From NCBI RefSeq assembly GCF_000447295.1, contig NZ_KE650771.1, positions 3,545,964-3,609,963 of the forward strand: DNA of 64,000 nucleotides. The letters are read 5' to 3'. This document shows, piece after piece, positions 19,801 through 27,946 of this stretch. Every line of letters begins with the position of its first letter. Within the stretch, counting starts at the first letter, position 1. Under the pieces are notes generated by a model, which did no database searches, had not been told where the DNA came from, and worked only from the letters and a program-made list of their open reading frames with translations. A program made the position numbers and the translations under genes. Origin of the DNA: Fischerella sp. PCC 9431. Lineage in GTDB: Bacteria; Cyanobacteriota; Cyanobacteriia; Cyanobacteriales; Nostocaceae.

Positions 19801-20013
19801 ATAGGAAATACCTGCTGCAACTGACAAGTTAGTTAATACCAACTGAAACGCAAAAGCCAGGATTACACCGGAAATTAAAGCAGTAAAAAAACGCGGTCCT
19901 GAAACAGCAACCGATGCTTGTGCTGGTGAAATTCCTGGTGGCTCTGCTATAACCTGTGCTATCCAAAATAAAGACTGGTAGAGTTCCAGCGTTGTTACCG
20001 TACTCTGAAACAT
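16882..20013 (-). CDS. Large membrane protein with tandem ~95-residue repeats, unknown function
   Basis: 1043 residues. The N-terminal part has about four hydrophobic spans (FFTALISGVILAFAFQLVLT, GIWTLITVTIALAIACFLAV, LGAILGLVIWGAYFLLLMWV and a weaker one). The central ~750 residues consist of at least seven degenerate repeats. Each has Y-L-R-x-x-G-K-x-E-L-N-P-x-x-I, then R-L-L-x-D-P, then a turn, D-R-x-T-L-V-K-L-L-S-Q-R-x-D-I-S-E-E-x-A and I-x-x-V-x. A charged coiled coil (QRLEEVKHQAQKQAEETRKA) and one last span (WWLFATALVSAIFSAISGAV) close the protein. I do not recognise a named family. It could be an envelope scaffold or tether. Starts at ATG; has its own terminator. Confidence 0.88.
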   Translation of the reverse strand: MFQSTVTTLELYQSLFWIAQVIAEPPGISPAQASVAVSGPRFFTALISGVILAFAFQLVLTNLSVAAGISYLGRPSSSDADHGEVGSFGGTIRKIGTAVGIWTLITVTIALAIACFLAVKMSLVIFSPGLGAILGLVIWGAYFLLLMWVSSTTVGSLIGNVVHTATSGFQAIMGTATAALGAKAVNQQVVATTEAAAAAVRRELGSAIDPTSVREKVEDYLEMLRPPELDISRIRGDFERLLSDPQVRDIATSGDIRNIDRQKFIDLVSSRTDLSKRDVNRIADTLYSVWQQVVGQIRPQDRMAELVDYLKSLQPGQANTDELNRKLDQLIAEMRSAKEADQKAAQEATPGPIQRTLQQGLTALSGIVLGRTDLSDLDVEKILGALTTAKDKVGEKADQLGLPTPKPPYSPIRADVENYLLNTYIWQLSQERIAHDFRDVIYDPAADPGTVRRELEQLSRSNFANTLQQRGLLTQTEIQRIVDQLEAVRQNVLVTVTAEEEREIVQDLQRRVESYLLVTPKSELTPEGIEQNFKPLLQDSDADYETLSRRLALLDRQELRETLLERNDINPQEADTILNELERQRDRVLIESKNLADQAKYQAETLWLNLESYLRNTGKEELNPNAIRAELTRLLQDPQAGVAALRTRLSRFDRDTLVKLLSQRRDISEDQAHQILSTVEDSWHSVRHTPQVVADKAKQQYDSVTTTIADYLRNTGKDELNPEGIQRDLNRLLQNPREGAIALRRRLSHVDRDTLVKLLSQRRDLSEEQVNQVIDSVQDTIRNIVRSPRRLATRTQQRVETFQTYLEEYLRRSGKDELNPEAIKRDLYLLLHDPRVGMESLSDRLAQFDRSTIITLLKLREDLSDDEAARIADTIFSVRDSFVEQVRAIQRRIQDAIDSIFARIRNYLNSLERPELNYDGIKRDVRTLFDDPQTGFEALRDRLSSFNRETLVAVMSSREDISEEDANRIIDQVERARQTVLQRAERLQQEAQRRLEEVKHQAQKQAEETRKAAASAAWWLFATALVSAIFSAISGAVAAIAVW

Positions 20014-20520
20014 TCTATTTTCTTCCTCTATGTTTTAACTATCTGGTATAAAAAGTTTCTAATCACTTTTACATCTATATCATTCGCCATATACAATTCC
20101 TTAGCTCAGAATCGTGGAATTTAGGCTATTTCAGCATCCGCCCAAGGTCTGATACCATCTACTGCGTTGGATATAAGTTTTTATCACTAATACCTCAGTT
20201 TGCAATTATTGAGCTTTTCAACCGTAATATCACTTAGTTTACTGTTCAGTTTAATATTTATGTATAAATAAAAAATTTTCACCCTCTTAGGATATATCTA
20301 CGCATTCAAAAACAGATTGAATAATCGTCCGTTAGGAGTGCCTAGACTTTGTAACCACAGGAATACGGCAAGCTAATAATTCCTAGCTAAAGTAAACATA
20401 TGTAAAAAAGAGTTCGGAAGCACAAAATTAGTTATTAGTTATTCAGCTTTAAAAATAATCAATCACTAATAGCTAATAGCACAGAAATTAAGCAATCCAT
20501 AGAATAATTTCGGAGGCAAA
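20014..20520. other. Regulatory gap upstream of the hli pair
   Basis: 507 bases without a gene, AT-rich, between the divergent 1043-residue gene and the hli genes. It includes a possible HLR1-like site (separate entry) and the sequence CGGAGGC just before the first hli start, serving as its ribosome binding site. Confidence 0.5.
20391..20406 (-). promoter_or_regulatory. HLR1-like site (possible RpaB binding)
   Basis: Read on the minus strand the sequence TTTACATATGTTTACT matches the HLR1 consensus, two KTTACA half-sites spaced by four bases, in all but the last base. HLR1 binds RpaB and controls high-light genes including hli. It lies ~115 bases before the first hli start. Orientation and distance are not proof of function. 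Confidence 0.4.
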
Positions 20521-20724
20521 ATGGAAACTCGTCCTTCTACAGATTTACCGCCAATTGCTACGGAATATAACGGCAAAGATCGTAATGCTTTTCTATTTGG
20601 TTGGAATCCTCAAGCAGAACTATGGAATGGTCGCTTGGCAATGATTGGTTTTCTTGCCTATTTGCTTTGGGATTTAGCTGGTTATAGCGTGTTGCGTGAT
20701 GTTTTACATATTGTTGGTTATTAA
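20521..20724 (+). CDS. hli: High-light-inducible protein (Hli/Scp), copy 1
   Basis: A 67-residue one-helix protein of the LHC superfamily in the thylakoid membrane. The chlorophyll-binding helix is clear: ELWNGRLAMIGFLAYLLWDL, with the Glu/Asn/Arg ligands and AMIGF. Such proteins bind chlorophyll and carotenoid and protect photosystem II assembly and chlorophyll synthesis under high light. GGAGGC precedes the ATG. Nearly identical in its C-terminal half to the next gene; the two probably form one transcript and arose by duplication. Confidence 0.96.
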   Translation: METRPSTDLPPIATEYNGKDRNAFLFGWNPQAELWNGRLAMIGFLAYLLWDLAGYSVLRDVLHIVGY

Positions 20725-20792
20725 TACCAATAATATTTAATTTGCCATCATGCACTTTTAATGAACAATCTTGGTTTTAAAGGAGACAAAAA

Positions 20793-21005
20793 ATGGAAAC
20801 TCGTGAAAAACGTCCTTCTACAGATTTACCACCAGTAGCTAATGCTTATAACGGTATTGATCGTAACGCTTTTATCTTCGGTCTAAATCCCCAATCAGAA
20901 CTATGGAATGGTCGCTTGGCAATGATTGGTTTTCTTGCTTATCTGCTTTGGGATTTAGCTGGTTATAGCGTTTTGCGCGATGTTTTACACTTCATTGGTT
21001 ACTAG
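20793..21005 (+). CDS. hli: High-light-inducible protein (Hli/Scp), copy 2
   Basis: 70 residues, same helix motif (ELWNGRLAMIGFLAYLLWDL) and the same C-terminus type (GYSVLRDVLHFIGY). It differs from copy 1 by a three-residue insertion after METR and several N-terminal changes (YNGIDRNAFIFGLNPQ). AAAGGAGAC lies just before the ATG. It follows copy 1 after 68 bases. The strong identity of the helix, even at codon level, points to a recent tandem duplication or gene conversion. Confidence 0.96.
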   Translation: METREKRPSTDLPPVANAYNGIDRNAFIFGLNPQSELWNGRLAMIGFLAYLLWDLAGYSVLRDVLHFIGY

Positions 21006-21006
21006 A

Positions 21007-21030
21007 AGATTACTAGTATTCTAGTAATCT
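21007..21030 (+). terminator. Hairpin after the hli pair
   Basis: Perfect 10-base stem AGATTACTAG / CTAGTAATCT with a 4-base loop starting just after the stop codon. There is no T-run, so it may stabilise the 3' end rather than terminate. Confidence 0.55.
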
Positions 21031-21063
21031 ATTAACCAAATCGTCATAATTTGATTATGTAGA

Positions 21064-21234
21064 GCTGACTTTTCCCGTTATCTTTCTATCACAGCGATCG
21101 CGATCAAGAGTGCTATCCTAAAAGTCCTATTTTTCCGTTGTTTTATTCTCATTAAACGTCTTTTATCGATAATAGGCTTGTGGACTGAAACCCTTACTAT
21201 ATCCATGTTTCCAGACTTAACGGGAAAAGTTAGC
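21064..21234. repeat. 171-base segment with 17-base terminal inverted repeats
   Basis: GCTGACTTTTCCCGTTA at the left end and its complement with one mismatch at the right end (21218-21234). The interior has no gene. It looks like a MITE or a deleted insertion sequence; a target duplication could not be recognised. Confidence 0.45.
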
Positions 21235-21282
21235 ATCTTCATGGCTGTCAGAAAATAAGAGGATTTGACTATTAATATATGT

Positions 21283-22407
21283 TTAATCTTGAATCTGTAA
21301 TTTCGGTTTTAACAGCCTAAACCAAAATTGGGAACCTCCTTGTGCAAGAGGAACATAACCAATTTGACCACCCCACCGCTCTACTGTGATTCGGCAAAAG
21401 TATAGTCCCAGTCCAACTTTACCTGATTTTCCAATTTGGGAAAACTTATCAAAAATATTTTTAGCTTTTTCTGCTGGGATACCAACACCTTGATCATCTA
21501 TAGTCACAAGAATACTATCTTCTTCTTCCTGTAAACTGATTGTAACTGTGGAGTTAGTTGGACTGTAGCGAAAAGCATTTTCAAGCAAATTCGCAATAAT
21601 CCTATTTAAACGTGACTTATCACCGATAACCCTCCAATCTGCTATTATATCAATATTGTTCGCAAGTTGTAACTTTACTTTATTCAGTAAAAAAGTGGGT
21701 GACAAAAGTTGGATAACTTCCTGTGCAGAAGTTAAAATATTTGGAGCTAGATCAGCATCTACAGTAAAAGATTCTAGAGAATTTACTTCGGCGGAAAATG
21801 CATATAAAATATCTCTAATTAAGCTTTCTTCCTGAAGTGTTTGTTTTTTCCCGATTTCTAAATACTCTCTTGCTTTTGGTGTTAAATTTTCAGTTTCTAA
21901 CAGCATCAAACAGCAATTAATTCCACTGATGTGTCCAGCAATATCATGTATAATACAGTGAACCAAAATATCTTTTTTTTGGTTTTCTTTCATGATATAT
22001 TGATAGTTGAGTTGATTTTCCCTAGCTTTTTGTATCAGGTTTCTTTTTTCTTCATATTCTTCTTCTAACAATTTAATTAATAATATTTTATTATTTTTAA
22101 CGCAAATTGCTATGGCTTCAAAATGATATTCTTTGCCCGATAAATCTAATTGATGCCAAATACCTGATTTTAATTGATATTTGTCATTTTTGTTCCATAG
22201 CTGTTCAGCATCTATCAGAAAATTCTCTAAAAAGGGAAACTCCTGTTGGGGTATAAGTATTTGCATCCCAGATTTAACTTGCTCAAAACAAAATCTTTGT
22301 AACCAATCTGGTGGAGTTCCAGTAATTCTAAAGCGGCCAAAGTTTAATCTTTGCAATACTAGAGTATCTAAAGCAGCAAACACATCTGCTGTAATAGAGT
22401 CGTTCAT
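21283..22407 (-). CDS. Sensor histidine kinase
   Basis: 374 residues. The first ~130 residues are an unrecognised sensor region with no membrane span, then a short coiled coil. The phosphorylation region reads LVHCIIHDIAGHISGINCCL, with His in HDIAGH. The ATPase domain has N box NLLENAFRYSP, G1 DDQGVGIP, F box FDKFSQ and G2 GLGLYFC. It is cytoplasmic and has no receiver domain of its own. GTG at 22416 is an alternative start; the ATG at 22407 is preferred. It is the most downstream of four same-strand genes with the GTPase, OmpA-like and coiled-coil proteins, separated from the GTPase gene by 264 bases, so co-transcription is uncertain. Confidence 0.88.
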   Translation of the reverse strand: MNDSITADVFAALDTLVLQRLNFGRFRITGTPPDWLQRFCFEQVKSGMQILIPQQEFPFLENFLIDAEQLWNKNDKYQLKSGIWHQLDLSGKEYHFEAIAICVKNNKILLIKLLEEEYEEKRNLIQKARENQLNYQYIMKENQKKDILVHCIIHDIAGHISGINCCLMLLETENLTPKAREYLEIGKKQTLQEESLIRDILYAFSAEVNSLESFTVDADLAPNILTSAQEVIQLLSPTFLLNKVKLQLANNIDIIADWRVIGDKSRLNRIIANLLENAFRYSPTNSTVTISLQEEEDSILVTIDDQGVGIPAEKAKNIFDKFSQIGKSGKVGLGLYFCRITVERWGGQIGYVPLAQGGSQFWFRLLKPKLQIQD

Positions 22408-22671
22408 GATAGACACAATTGTGTTAAATGTATTTGTGATGAAATATTGTTAATTTTTTAATTGCTTAAAAATGAGCATCAAAGAATTTTATATTTTGGA
22501 TTTTGGATTTCGCCGTGTCATTTTGACAAACTCAGTGCAGAGACGCTCAGTCGAACTATTTTGCATCGATTCCAAAAATAAATCTGCTTTCTATGTACCA
22601 TCGAAGAGTAATTTATCAATATAACATAAATTTTATTTAAAAAATAAAAATCGAATAATTTAAACAAATAC

Positions 22672-23169
22672 TTAGGTTTCTAAAATTTTATTAGCAAGAA
22701 TTTGGAAAGATTCTTCGACACCCAAACCTGTCTTTGCGCTCGTTTTGACGACGATCCAACCCCTTTGTACAACTTCATTAATTTCGGCATCACTAATTTC
22801 CCATTCCTCGATTAAATCCCATTTATTGAGTATAAGTAAAAATGGGACTGTCCCAATAGTACTTTCTACTTTAATTTGTAAATTGAAAGCTTTTTCTAGA
22901 GTATTCTTTCTCGTTCCATCTACCACTAATAGATACCCTGATGCTCCACGTAAGTATGACATACGTACTTTTTGAAACTCATCCTCTCCATATAAATCCC
23001 AAAGAATAAAATTTATATCTTGTCCTTGAATATTGACTGTTTTTTTATCAATTTTTACACCAACTGTTGTTTGATACTTCTCAGAGAAAATACTGTGAAC
23101 AAATCTTCCTACTAAACTAGTTTTACCAGTTGCAAATGCACCTACCATGCAAATTTTTTTTTGCACCAT
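22672..23169 (-). CDS. Ras/Rab-like small GTPase
   Basis: 165 residues, a complete small GTPase: G1 GAFATGKTSL, switch I threonine in YQTTVGVK, G3 region WDLYGEDEF, G4 NKWD and G5 TSAKTG. The catalytic Gln of Ras is replaced by Glu (GED), so hydrolysis may depend on a partner. There is no lipidation motif. The start at 23169 (MVQKKICMVG) has GAAGGA nine bases upstream; a longer start at 23199 would overlap the preceding gene. It lies 13 bases after the OmpA-like gene, so the two are almost certainly coupled. Prokaryotic relatives (such as MglA) act as polarity or signalling switches. Confidence 0.92.
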   Translation of the reverse strand: MVQKKICMVGAFATGKTSLVGRFVHSIFSEKYQTTVGVKIDKKTVNIQGQDINFILWDLYGEDEFQKVRMSYLRGASGYLLVVDGTRKNTLEKAFNLQIKVESTIGTVPFLLILNKWDLIEEWEISDAEINEVVQRGWIVVKTSAKTGLGVEESFQILANKILET

Positions 23170-23182
23170 GAGTATTATTCCT

Positions 23183-25033
23183 TCAGTTATGAGCATCAAT
23201 TAAGAATACCTTAAAAGATACTCTACGATTAATGTGTTGATTTTGCTCTGTAAGTGCTGTGCTTGGAGATTGACTTGACCCTACACCCACGCTAGTGAAA
23301 TTATTTGTATTGATGCCTTGAGAATTTAAGTAAGCGCTAATCTTATTAGCACGAGCTTGACTAAGTATCATATTTCTTTGCTCTGTTCCAGTTATGTTTG
23401 TGTGTCCTATGACTTCAAAACGCACATTTTTGTCTAAAGACTTGGCTAAACTGGATAATTTTTTGATGGCGGATACTATATTTGGTAATTTATTACTTTC
23501 ACCTTGGGAAAATTCAGTAGTCCCCTCAAGGAATAAGAGTTGATACTGCTCAATTTTTTGTTTATATAATTGTAATTCTTGGAGTTCTAATTCAAGTAAA
23601 TTTTTATCAACGTATTGAGTGATACCAGGAATCAAACGCCAAGATTTTTTAGCTTCTAAAATCCATTGACGTGGTGCATTTCCTGTAGCATACAGAACAC
23701 CATTTTGATCAACTTTTAGTGATACAGTTTTGGGAGCTTGCAGTAATTCCGCAGCTCTTTTCGCTATTATTTGCGGTTCGAGGGATACATAAGGTTGCCA
23801 TTGACTAATAATAGTATTAGGATTAATATTAGCCTGTCTCATTATTAAATGCGGATTTACAGCTAAGGGATCGCGCATTCCAGAAATAAAATTTTTTCCA
23901 TATCCCCTCTTGGCTTGAATCACAACAATCCCAGCCTGAGAGTTAAGTTTTTCTACATACGTATTCCAACGTAATTGTTCTCTAAAGCTAAAAAAGCTCC
24001 ACATTCCTAATGCGATCGCGATCGCACCTAATAAACTCCATGCATAGATATATTTTTTCTTGGACGGAACTTTATACCTTGCTTCTAAACATTCCTCTAA
24101 ATAAGCTTTACTACTACTAAATCGTTTTGTTTCACCTCTAAAATCGTGAAGTTCTGTATGCAATTTCAGGTGAATATTTTCTATTGCATTTTGAAAAACT
24201 AATCGTAGTTCATTAGGAGCATTTCCTCGAATTATACCTGCTAATACTGCTTGTGGTCCTTCCTCAATCCATATAGTGAGTTCCCCAAACTGCAAACTTT
24301 GTAATGCTTCACCTTTTTCCACCTTGAAAGAGTCTTTGACAAAATCTTGAATAGCTGTCAACATAGCCGAAACTAAATCAGGATCTTGAGCAGCTACCTG
24401 TGGCGCTAAAATATGTTGCAGCAACAATCCACTTTCTTTGTGAATTAAAAATACTTGTTCCACTCTGTAAATCAAAGTGCGTAGTAGAACAACTTCAGCA
24501 AAAGTTTTCCCCGTCTGTCGTGCTTCTAGTCTCCACTTAAAACTTTGTGGTGACATACTGTGTTCTAGTGTTTGATTTAAAGATTGAATCATTTCACCTA
24601 GAACCGTGCTAATCGCCTTACGAGTCGCAGGGCCAATTATGGGAAAAAATGCTTCCGAAAGAACATTTAAATCTTGATTAACAGAAGATTGAATTGCTTT
24701 TTCAACTGTAGGAACCATTGCTTCAGCTAACAGCTGATCTTGCATTGTTCGCATGATCACAGCTTCTGGAAGCAAACGACTAATATCTTCTGCTTGAATT
24801 TGAGGATTTTCTAATCGCTTATATAATTTATCAAGTTGTGCAGTTTCTACTCCTAATAGCAAACTGCGGAGTTCACTTAGTTCATCAGTAGCTTCCCCAG
24901 GATTGTTATTTACAGATAAATCTTTATGGGGATTGCTACCATTAGCAACTTCGGGTGATTTGTACGTTAATTCATCAGGGTAATATTCATTCATTGCCAA
25001 AACTATCCAACTCACTTCTATATTGAGTTGCAT
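23183..25033 (-). CDS. Membrane protein with cytoplasmic sensor part and OmpA-like C-terminus
   Basis: 616 residues. Residues ~1-335 are cytoplasmic-looking, with a segment (YRVEQVFLIHKESGLLLQHI, then LVSAMLTAIQDFVKDSF and GELTIWIEEGPQAVLAGIIR) that resembles roadblock/longin-type GTPase-binding folds. One transmembrane span (YIYAWSLLGAIAIALGMWSF) follows, then a BON-like part (VSLKVDQNGVLYATGNAP) and an OmpA peptidoglycan-binding domain near residues 500-616 (EVIGHTNITG, MILSQARANKISAYL). It would link the cytoplasm to the cell wall. An alternative start is ATG 24994. Function unknown; the adjoining GTPase is the likely partner. Confidence 0.85.
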   Translation of the reverse strand: MQLNIEVSWIVLAMNEYYPDELTYKSPEVANGSNPHKDLSVNNNPGEATDELSELRSLLLGVETAQLDKLYKRLENPQIQAEDISRLLPEAVIMRTMQDQLLAEAMVPTVEKAIQSSVNQDLNVLSEAFFPIIGPATRKAISTVLGEMIQSLNQTLEHSMSPQSFKWRLEARQTGKTFAEVVLLRTLIYRVEQVFLIHKESGLLLQHILAPQVAAQDPDLVSAMLTAIQDFVKDSFKVEKGEALQSLQFGELTIWIEEGPQAVLAGIIRGNAPNELRLVFQNAIENIHLKLHTELHDFRGETKRFSSSKAYLEECLEARYKVPSKKKYIYAWSLLGAIAIALGMWSFFSFREQLRWNTYVEKLNSQAGIVVIQAKRGYGKNFISGMRDPLAVNPHLIMRQANINPNTIISQWQPYVSLEPQIIAKRAAELLQAPKTVSLKVDQNGVLYATGNAPRQWILEAKKSWRLIPGITQYVDKNLLELELQELQLYKQKIEQYQLLFLEGTTEFSQGESNKLPNIVSAIKKLSSLAKSLDKNVRFEVIGHTNITGTEQRNMILSQARANKISAYLNSQGINTNNFTSVGVGSSQSPSTALTEQNQHINRRVSFKVFLIDAHN

Positions 25034-25360
25034 CTTTGTGAAAAATTTATGGAAATAGGGATTAGCAACTATAACTTAGAGACTAGTACCGCAAGGCGGA
25101 AGTCAAAACTTAAAAGTCAAAACTTAAAAGTGAGCCAGCGCGGTCTTGGGGAGCCAGTGCGGTGGACGGGTTCCCCGGCATAAAGCACCTGGCGTGGTTT
25201 CCCCCATGAGTGACTGGCGAACTCCTTCGGAGTCAAAAGTTAAAATAATTATATTTCGGACTTTTGCATAATTTTAAATGGTATGTTTATTTCCGCCGCA
25301 TTGTACTAGTCAATGGTCAATGGTCAATAGTTATAATATTTCCACCTTCTCGCTTCATCC
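25034..25360. repeat. Intergenic repeats: GTCAAAACTTAAAA units and a GCGCGGTCTTGGGG element
   Basis: 327 bases without a gene. Two tandem AGTCAAAACTTAAAA units (about 25100-25130) are followed by a GC-rich segment (25134-25230) with CAGCGCGGTCTTGGGGAGCC, GGTTTCCCCCATGAG and GACTGGCGAACTCC, a pattern common between genes in Nostocales. Two CAATGGT units lie near 25312-25325. Confidence 0.55.
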
Positions 25361-25963
25361 CTACTGTCGAGAATTCAGCCGTATGGCTAACTCTGTAAAC
25401 ATAGCTGCAAGAGTGGAACGATCTGTTTTTTCTGCACGTATTTCTTGAGATTCTTGTTGCAGTAGCGCTAAAATCTCCTCGTATTTTTGACGAATGTCAT
25501 CTTGTAGACTTTGAGATTGATTAAGAAGTTGTTCACGTAATTCACGTGTTTTTGTGGCTGCTTGTTCGTCAAACTGAGAAAGTTTTCTTTCTATAGAAAG
25601 GTTGATTCCTTTTTGCTCTTCACTGAGTGTTGTGATGGCTTCTTCTCGTTTGAACTGTTCATTTTTTAACTGATCATTTACGGCTTCAATTTCATTTTTT
25701 ATATAATTTTCTAAATAGTCTAAACGTTTTTTTGTTTCATCCCGTAAGCTACCACATTCTTTTATTAGACGATCTTCTAGACGCGTAAACTTTTTTTCTA
25801 GTTCTCGCATCTGACCGCCAAAAAGAATATCTCTGACTTTATCTAAACTGCTAATGTCACCAAAGTTATTACTTATTGCAGCCTGGGTTATGCTTGGAAC
25901 TAAACCACCTGGGGTTGGGTCTGCAAAATTATGATTAATTTTTTCTCCTTCCATCGAACTCAT
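25361..25963 (-). CDS. Coiled-coil protein in the GTPase/OmpA cluster
   Basis: 200 residues, soluble, highly charged. After a ~40-residue N-terminus (ADPTPGGLVPSITQAAISNN), almost all the rest is predicted coiled coil, with DKVRDILFGGQMRELEKKFT at its start and RSTLAAMFTELAIRLN at the end. AAGGA stands eight bases before the ATG. It is first in the same-strand series with the OmpA-like protein, the GTPase and the histidine kinase. The name is unknown; a structural or adaptor role is inferred from shape and position only. Confidence 0.8.
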   Translation of the reverse strand: MSSMEGEKINHNFADPTPGGLVPSITQAAISNNFGDISSLDKVRDILFGGQMRELEKKFTRLEDRLIKECGSLRDETKKRLDYLENYIKNEIEAVNDQLKNEQFKREEAITTLSEEQKGINLSIERKLSQFDEQAATKTRELREQLLNQSQSLQDDIRQKYEEILALLQQESQEIRAEKTDRSTLAAMFTELAIRLNSRQ

Positions 25964-26271
25964 ATTGTTAATCCTTATTGTGTTGTAAGTTAGTTTAGCT
26001 TCTAGTTTGTTATATGTTAAGACAATTTATTTTATTATTCTTGCCTTAACCTTGATTTAAAGTATTATTTTATAGAGTAGCACTTTCTCATCAAGCAATA
26101 TAATGTACTTCTAAAAGCTGGAAATATATATTAACGTAATATAGTTCTTCAATAAAGAAAAGAGAAAAAAAGTATTGTCACACAGCTGTTTGTAGTGAGG
26201 ACTTTAGTCCTAAACCGCTTCTATTTTGAAACCCTAGTTTTTTGGAATCTGCTTTTATTCACTGTTAACGA
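25964..26271. other. Gene-free AT-rich stretch
   Basis: Only a partial GTAGTGAGGACTTTAGTCCT palindrome (near 26190-26212) stands out, related to the complete element at 38656-38713. It probably carries the promoter of the coiled-coil gene. Confidence 0.45.
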
Positions 26272-27609
26272 CTAGAGTAAAAAGCGAACTAGTACATACA
26301 CTGATGCGGTACATAGTTGCAATAGCATGACGGGAATTCCGTAGTGCAGAAAAGTTTTGAAGGAAATACGGCGTCCGTGTTGCTCAGAAATCCCTGCTGC
26401 TACGATGTTAGACGATGCACCGACTAAAGTTCCATTACCTCCCAAAGTAGCACCAAACATCATTGCATAAAAAAGTGGTAAGACTTCTGGTGGAAACTGT
26501 CCCTGAAAATCTGGTGCGAGGACTTCTGCTGGCGCTAACCCAACATTGACAATATATTGTTTGAGTAAAGGTATCATTGCTACCACTAAAGGAATATTAG
26601 GAACTACGCTAGACAATAATCCGATCAAAAATATTAAGCTCAGTGAACCTAAGAGAATATTTTTTCCCAAAATAATTGCTAATACTCCTGATAAACCGTT
26701 GATCACGCCAGTTTTTTCTAGCCCGCCAATCAATACAAAAGTACTCATAAAAAATATCAATGTACTCCAATCAACATCCCGCAAAATATTATTAACGGAA
26801 TCTATTTTGCTTTGATGTGACAAAAGCATTGCTAAAGCTGCTCCGAGTAAAGCTACAGCAGCTGGTGAAATCGGTACTGGAAGAGATTCTCCAATCACAA
26901 AAAATACTAATACAAGAGCTACAATTAATGCTCCTAATGATAAAACACGTGGATGATTAATTTGAGGAAGTGGTAACTGTTCTAAATTCTCTAGTTTTTT
27001 ATGCCAAATTTTGCGGAATAAAAATGGCAAGATAGCTATTACAGTAATAACTGCGATCGCTCCACCTAAACTCAAGCGCCATAGATAATCTTTAAAACTC
27101 AGATTGATCGCATCACCTACAATAAATGTAGCTGGATCACCAACTATCGTCAGCAATCCAGAACTATTAGCAATGAATACCATTAGAATTAATAATGGTA
27201 CGAAATTTACCCCAACTTCTTGAGCCATTGGCGGAATTAATGGAGCTAATAGCATTACTGTTGTCGCATTAGGTAAAACTGCACATATAGGAGTAGTAAT
27301 CGCCACAATACCTAGCAGCAGACGTTTACCTTGTCCTTTAGCTAATAGCACCATTTGAGTTGCTAAATACTCAAATATTTTTGTCGGTTCAAAGGCGCGT
27401 ACTAATACCATTACGCCAAAAAATAAACCAAGTGTACCATGACTTTTACCTATATAGCCAATTGCTTCTTGTAAAGTCATGACATTAGTAAATACTAATA
27501 GTAACGCACCTAACAATGCTGCAATTGTGAGATGTATCCACTCTGTCATAATAAAAAAAATGACAGCGATAAAAGTCAAAATGCTCAGAATAGCTTGCCA
27601 GTTTTCCAC
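26272..27609 (-). CDS. ArsB/NhaD (ion transporter superfamily) permease
   Basis: A 445-residue membrane protein with about eleven spans, two similar halves and the superfamily loops LPNATTVMLLAPLIPPMAQE, SSGLLTIVGDPATFIVGDAI and, in the second half, GGNGTLVGASSNIVAAGISE. It is related to ArsB, NhaD, SLC13 and the P protein; it exchanges or exports an anion or Na+ across the plasma membrane. The substrate cannot be fixed from sequence. No ars genes are adjacent. The next gene upstream on the same strand, 337 bases away, is a universal stress protein. Confidence 0.85.
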   Translation of the reverse strand: MENWQAILSILTFIAVIFFIMTEWIHLTIAALLGALLLVFTNVMTLQEAIGYIGKSHGTLGLFFGVMVLVRAFEPTKIFEYLATQMVLLAKGQGKRLLLGIVAITTPICAVLPNATTVMLLAPLIPPMAQEVGVNFVPLLILMVFIANSSGLLTIVGDPATFIVGDAINLSFKDYLWRLSLGGAIAVITVIAILPFLFRKIWHKKLENLEQLPLPQINHPRVLSLGALIVALVLVFFVIGESLPVPISPAAVALLGAALAMLLSHQSKIDSVNNILRDVDWSTLIFFMSTFVLIGGLEKTGVINGLSGVLAIILGKNILLGSLSLIFLIGLLSSVVPNIPLVVAMIPLLKQYIVNVGLAPAEVLAPDFQGQFPPEVLPLFYAMMFGATLGGNGTLVGASSNIVAAGISEQHGRRISFKTFLHYGIPVMLLQLCTASVYVLVRFLL

Positions 27610-27946
27610 AAATTGCTCCTGGATTCAGTATATCGGCTGAAATTTCTGCCGATTTCAGTTATCAGTTATTTGTTTTACTTGGTGTTTTCATTCATAATTA
27701 AACTTAGAACACTGGCAATTAGTTTCCTAACACCTGCTCTAATATTTTGCATATTAAACTAAAAAATATACATATCGTAGATGTATAAACGGCATTTTTT
27801 CAATTAATTAGTTATTTATAGAAACAATAAAAATATAAAATATATTTTTATTGCTATTTAAAAATAAAAAATATAATATTTTTAGTGAGTGCAGCAGAGG
27901 CGTAGTATTTGTTTATTAATTACTTATCCTTACAAGCTTTAAATAT
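27610..27946. other. Gene-free, very AT-rich stretch
   Basis: 337 bases, in parts more than 85 % A/T (27770-27880), with long runs of AAAATATA. It likely carries the promoter of the permease gene. No RNA or gene is recognised. Confidence 0.4.
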
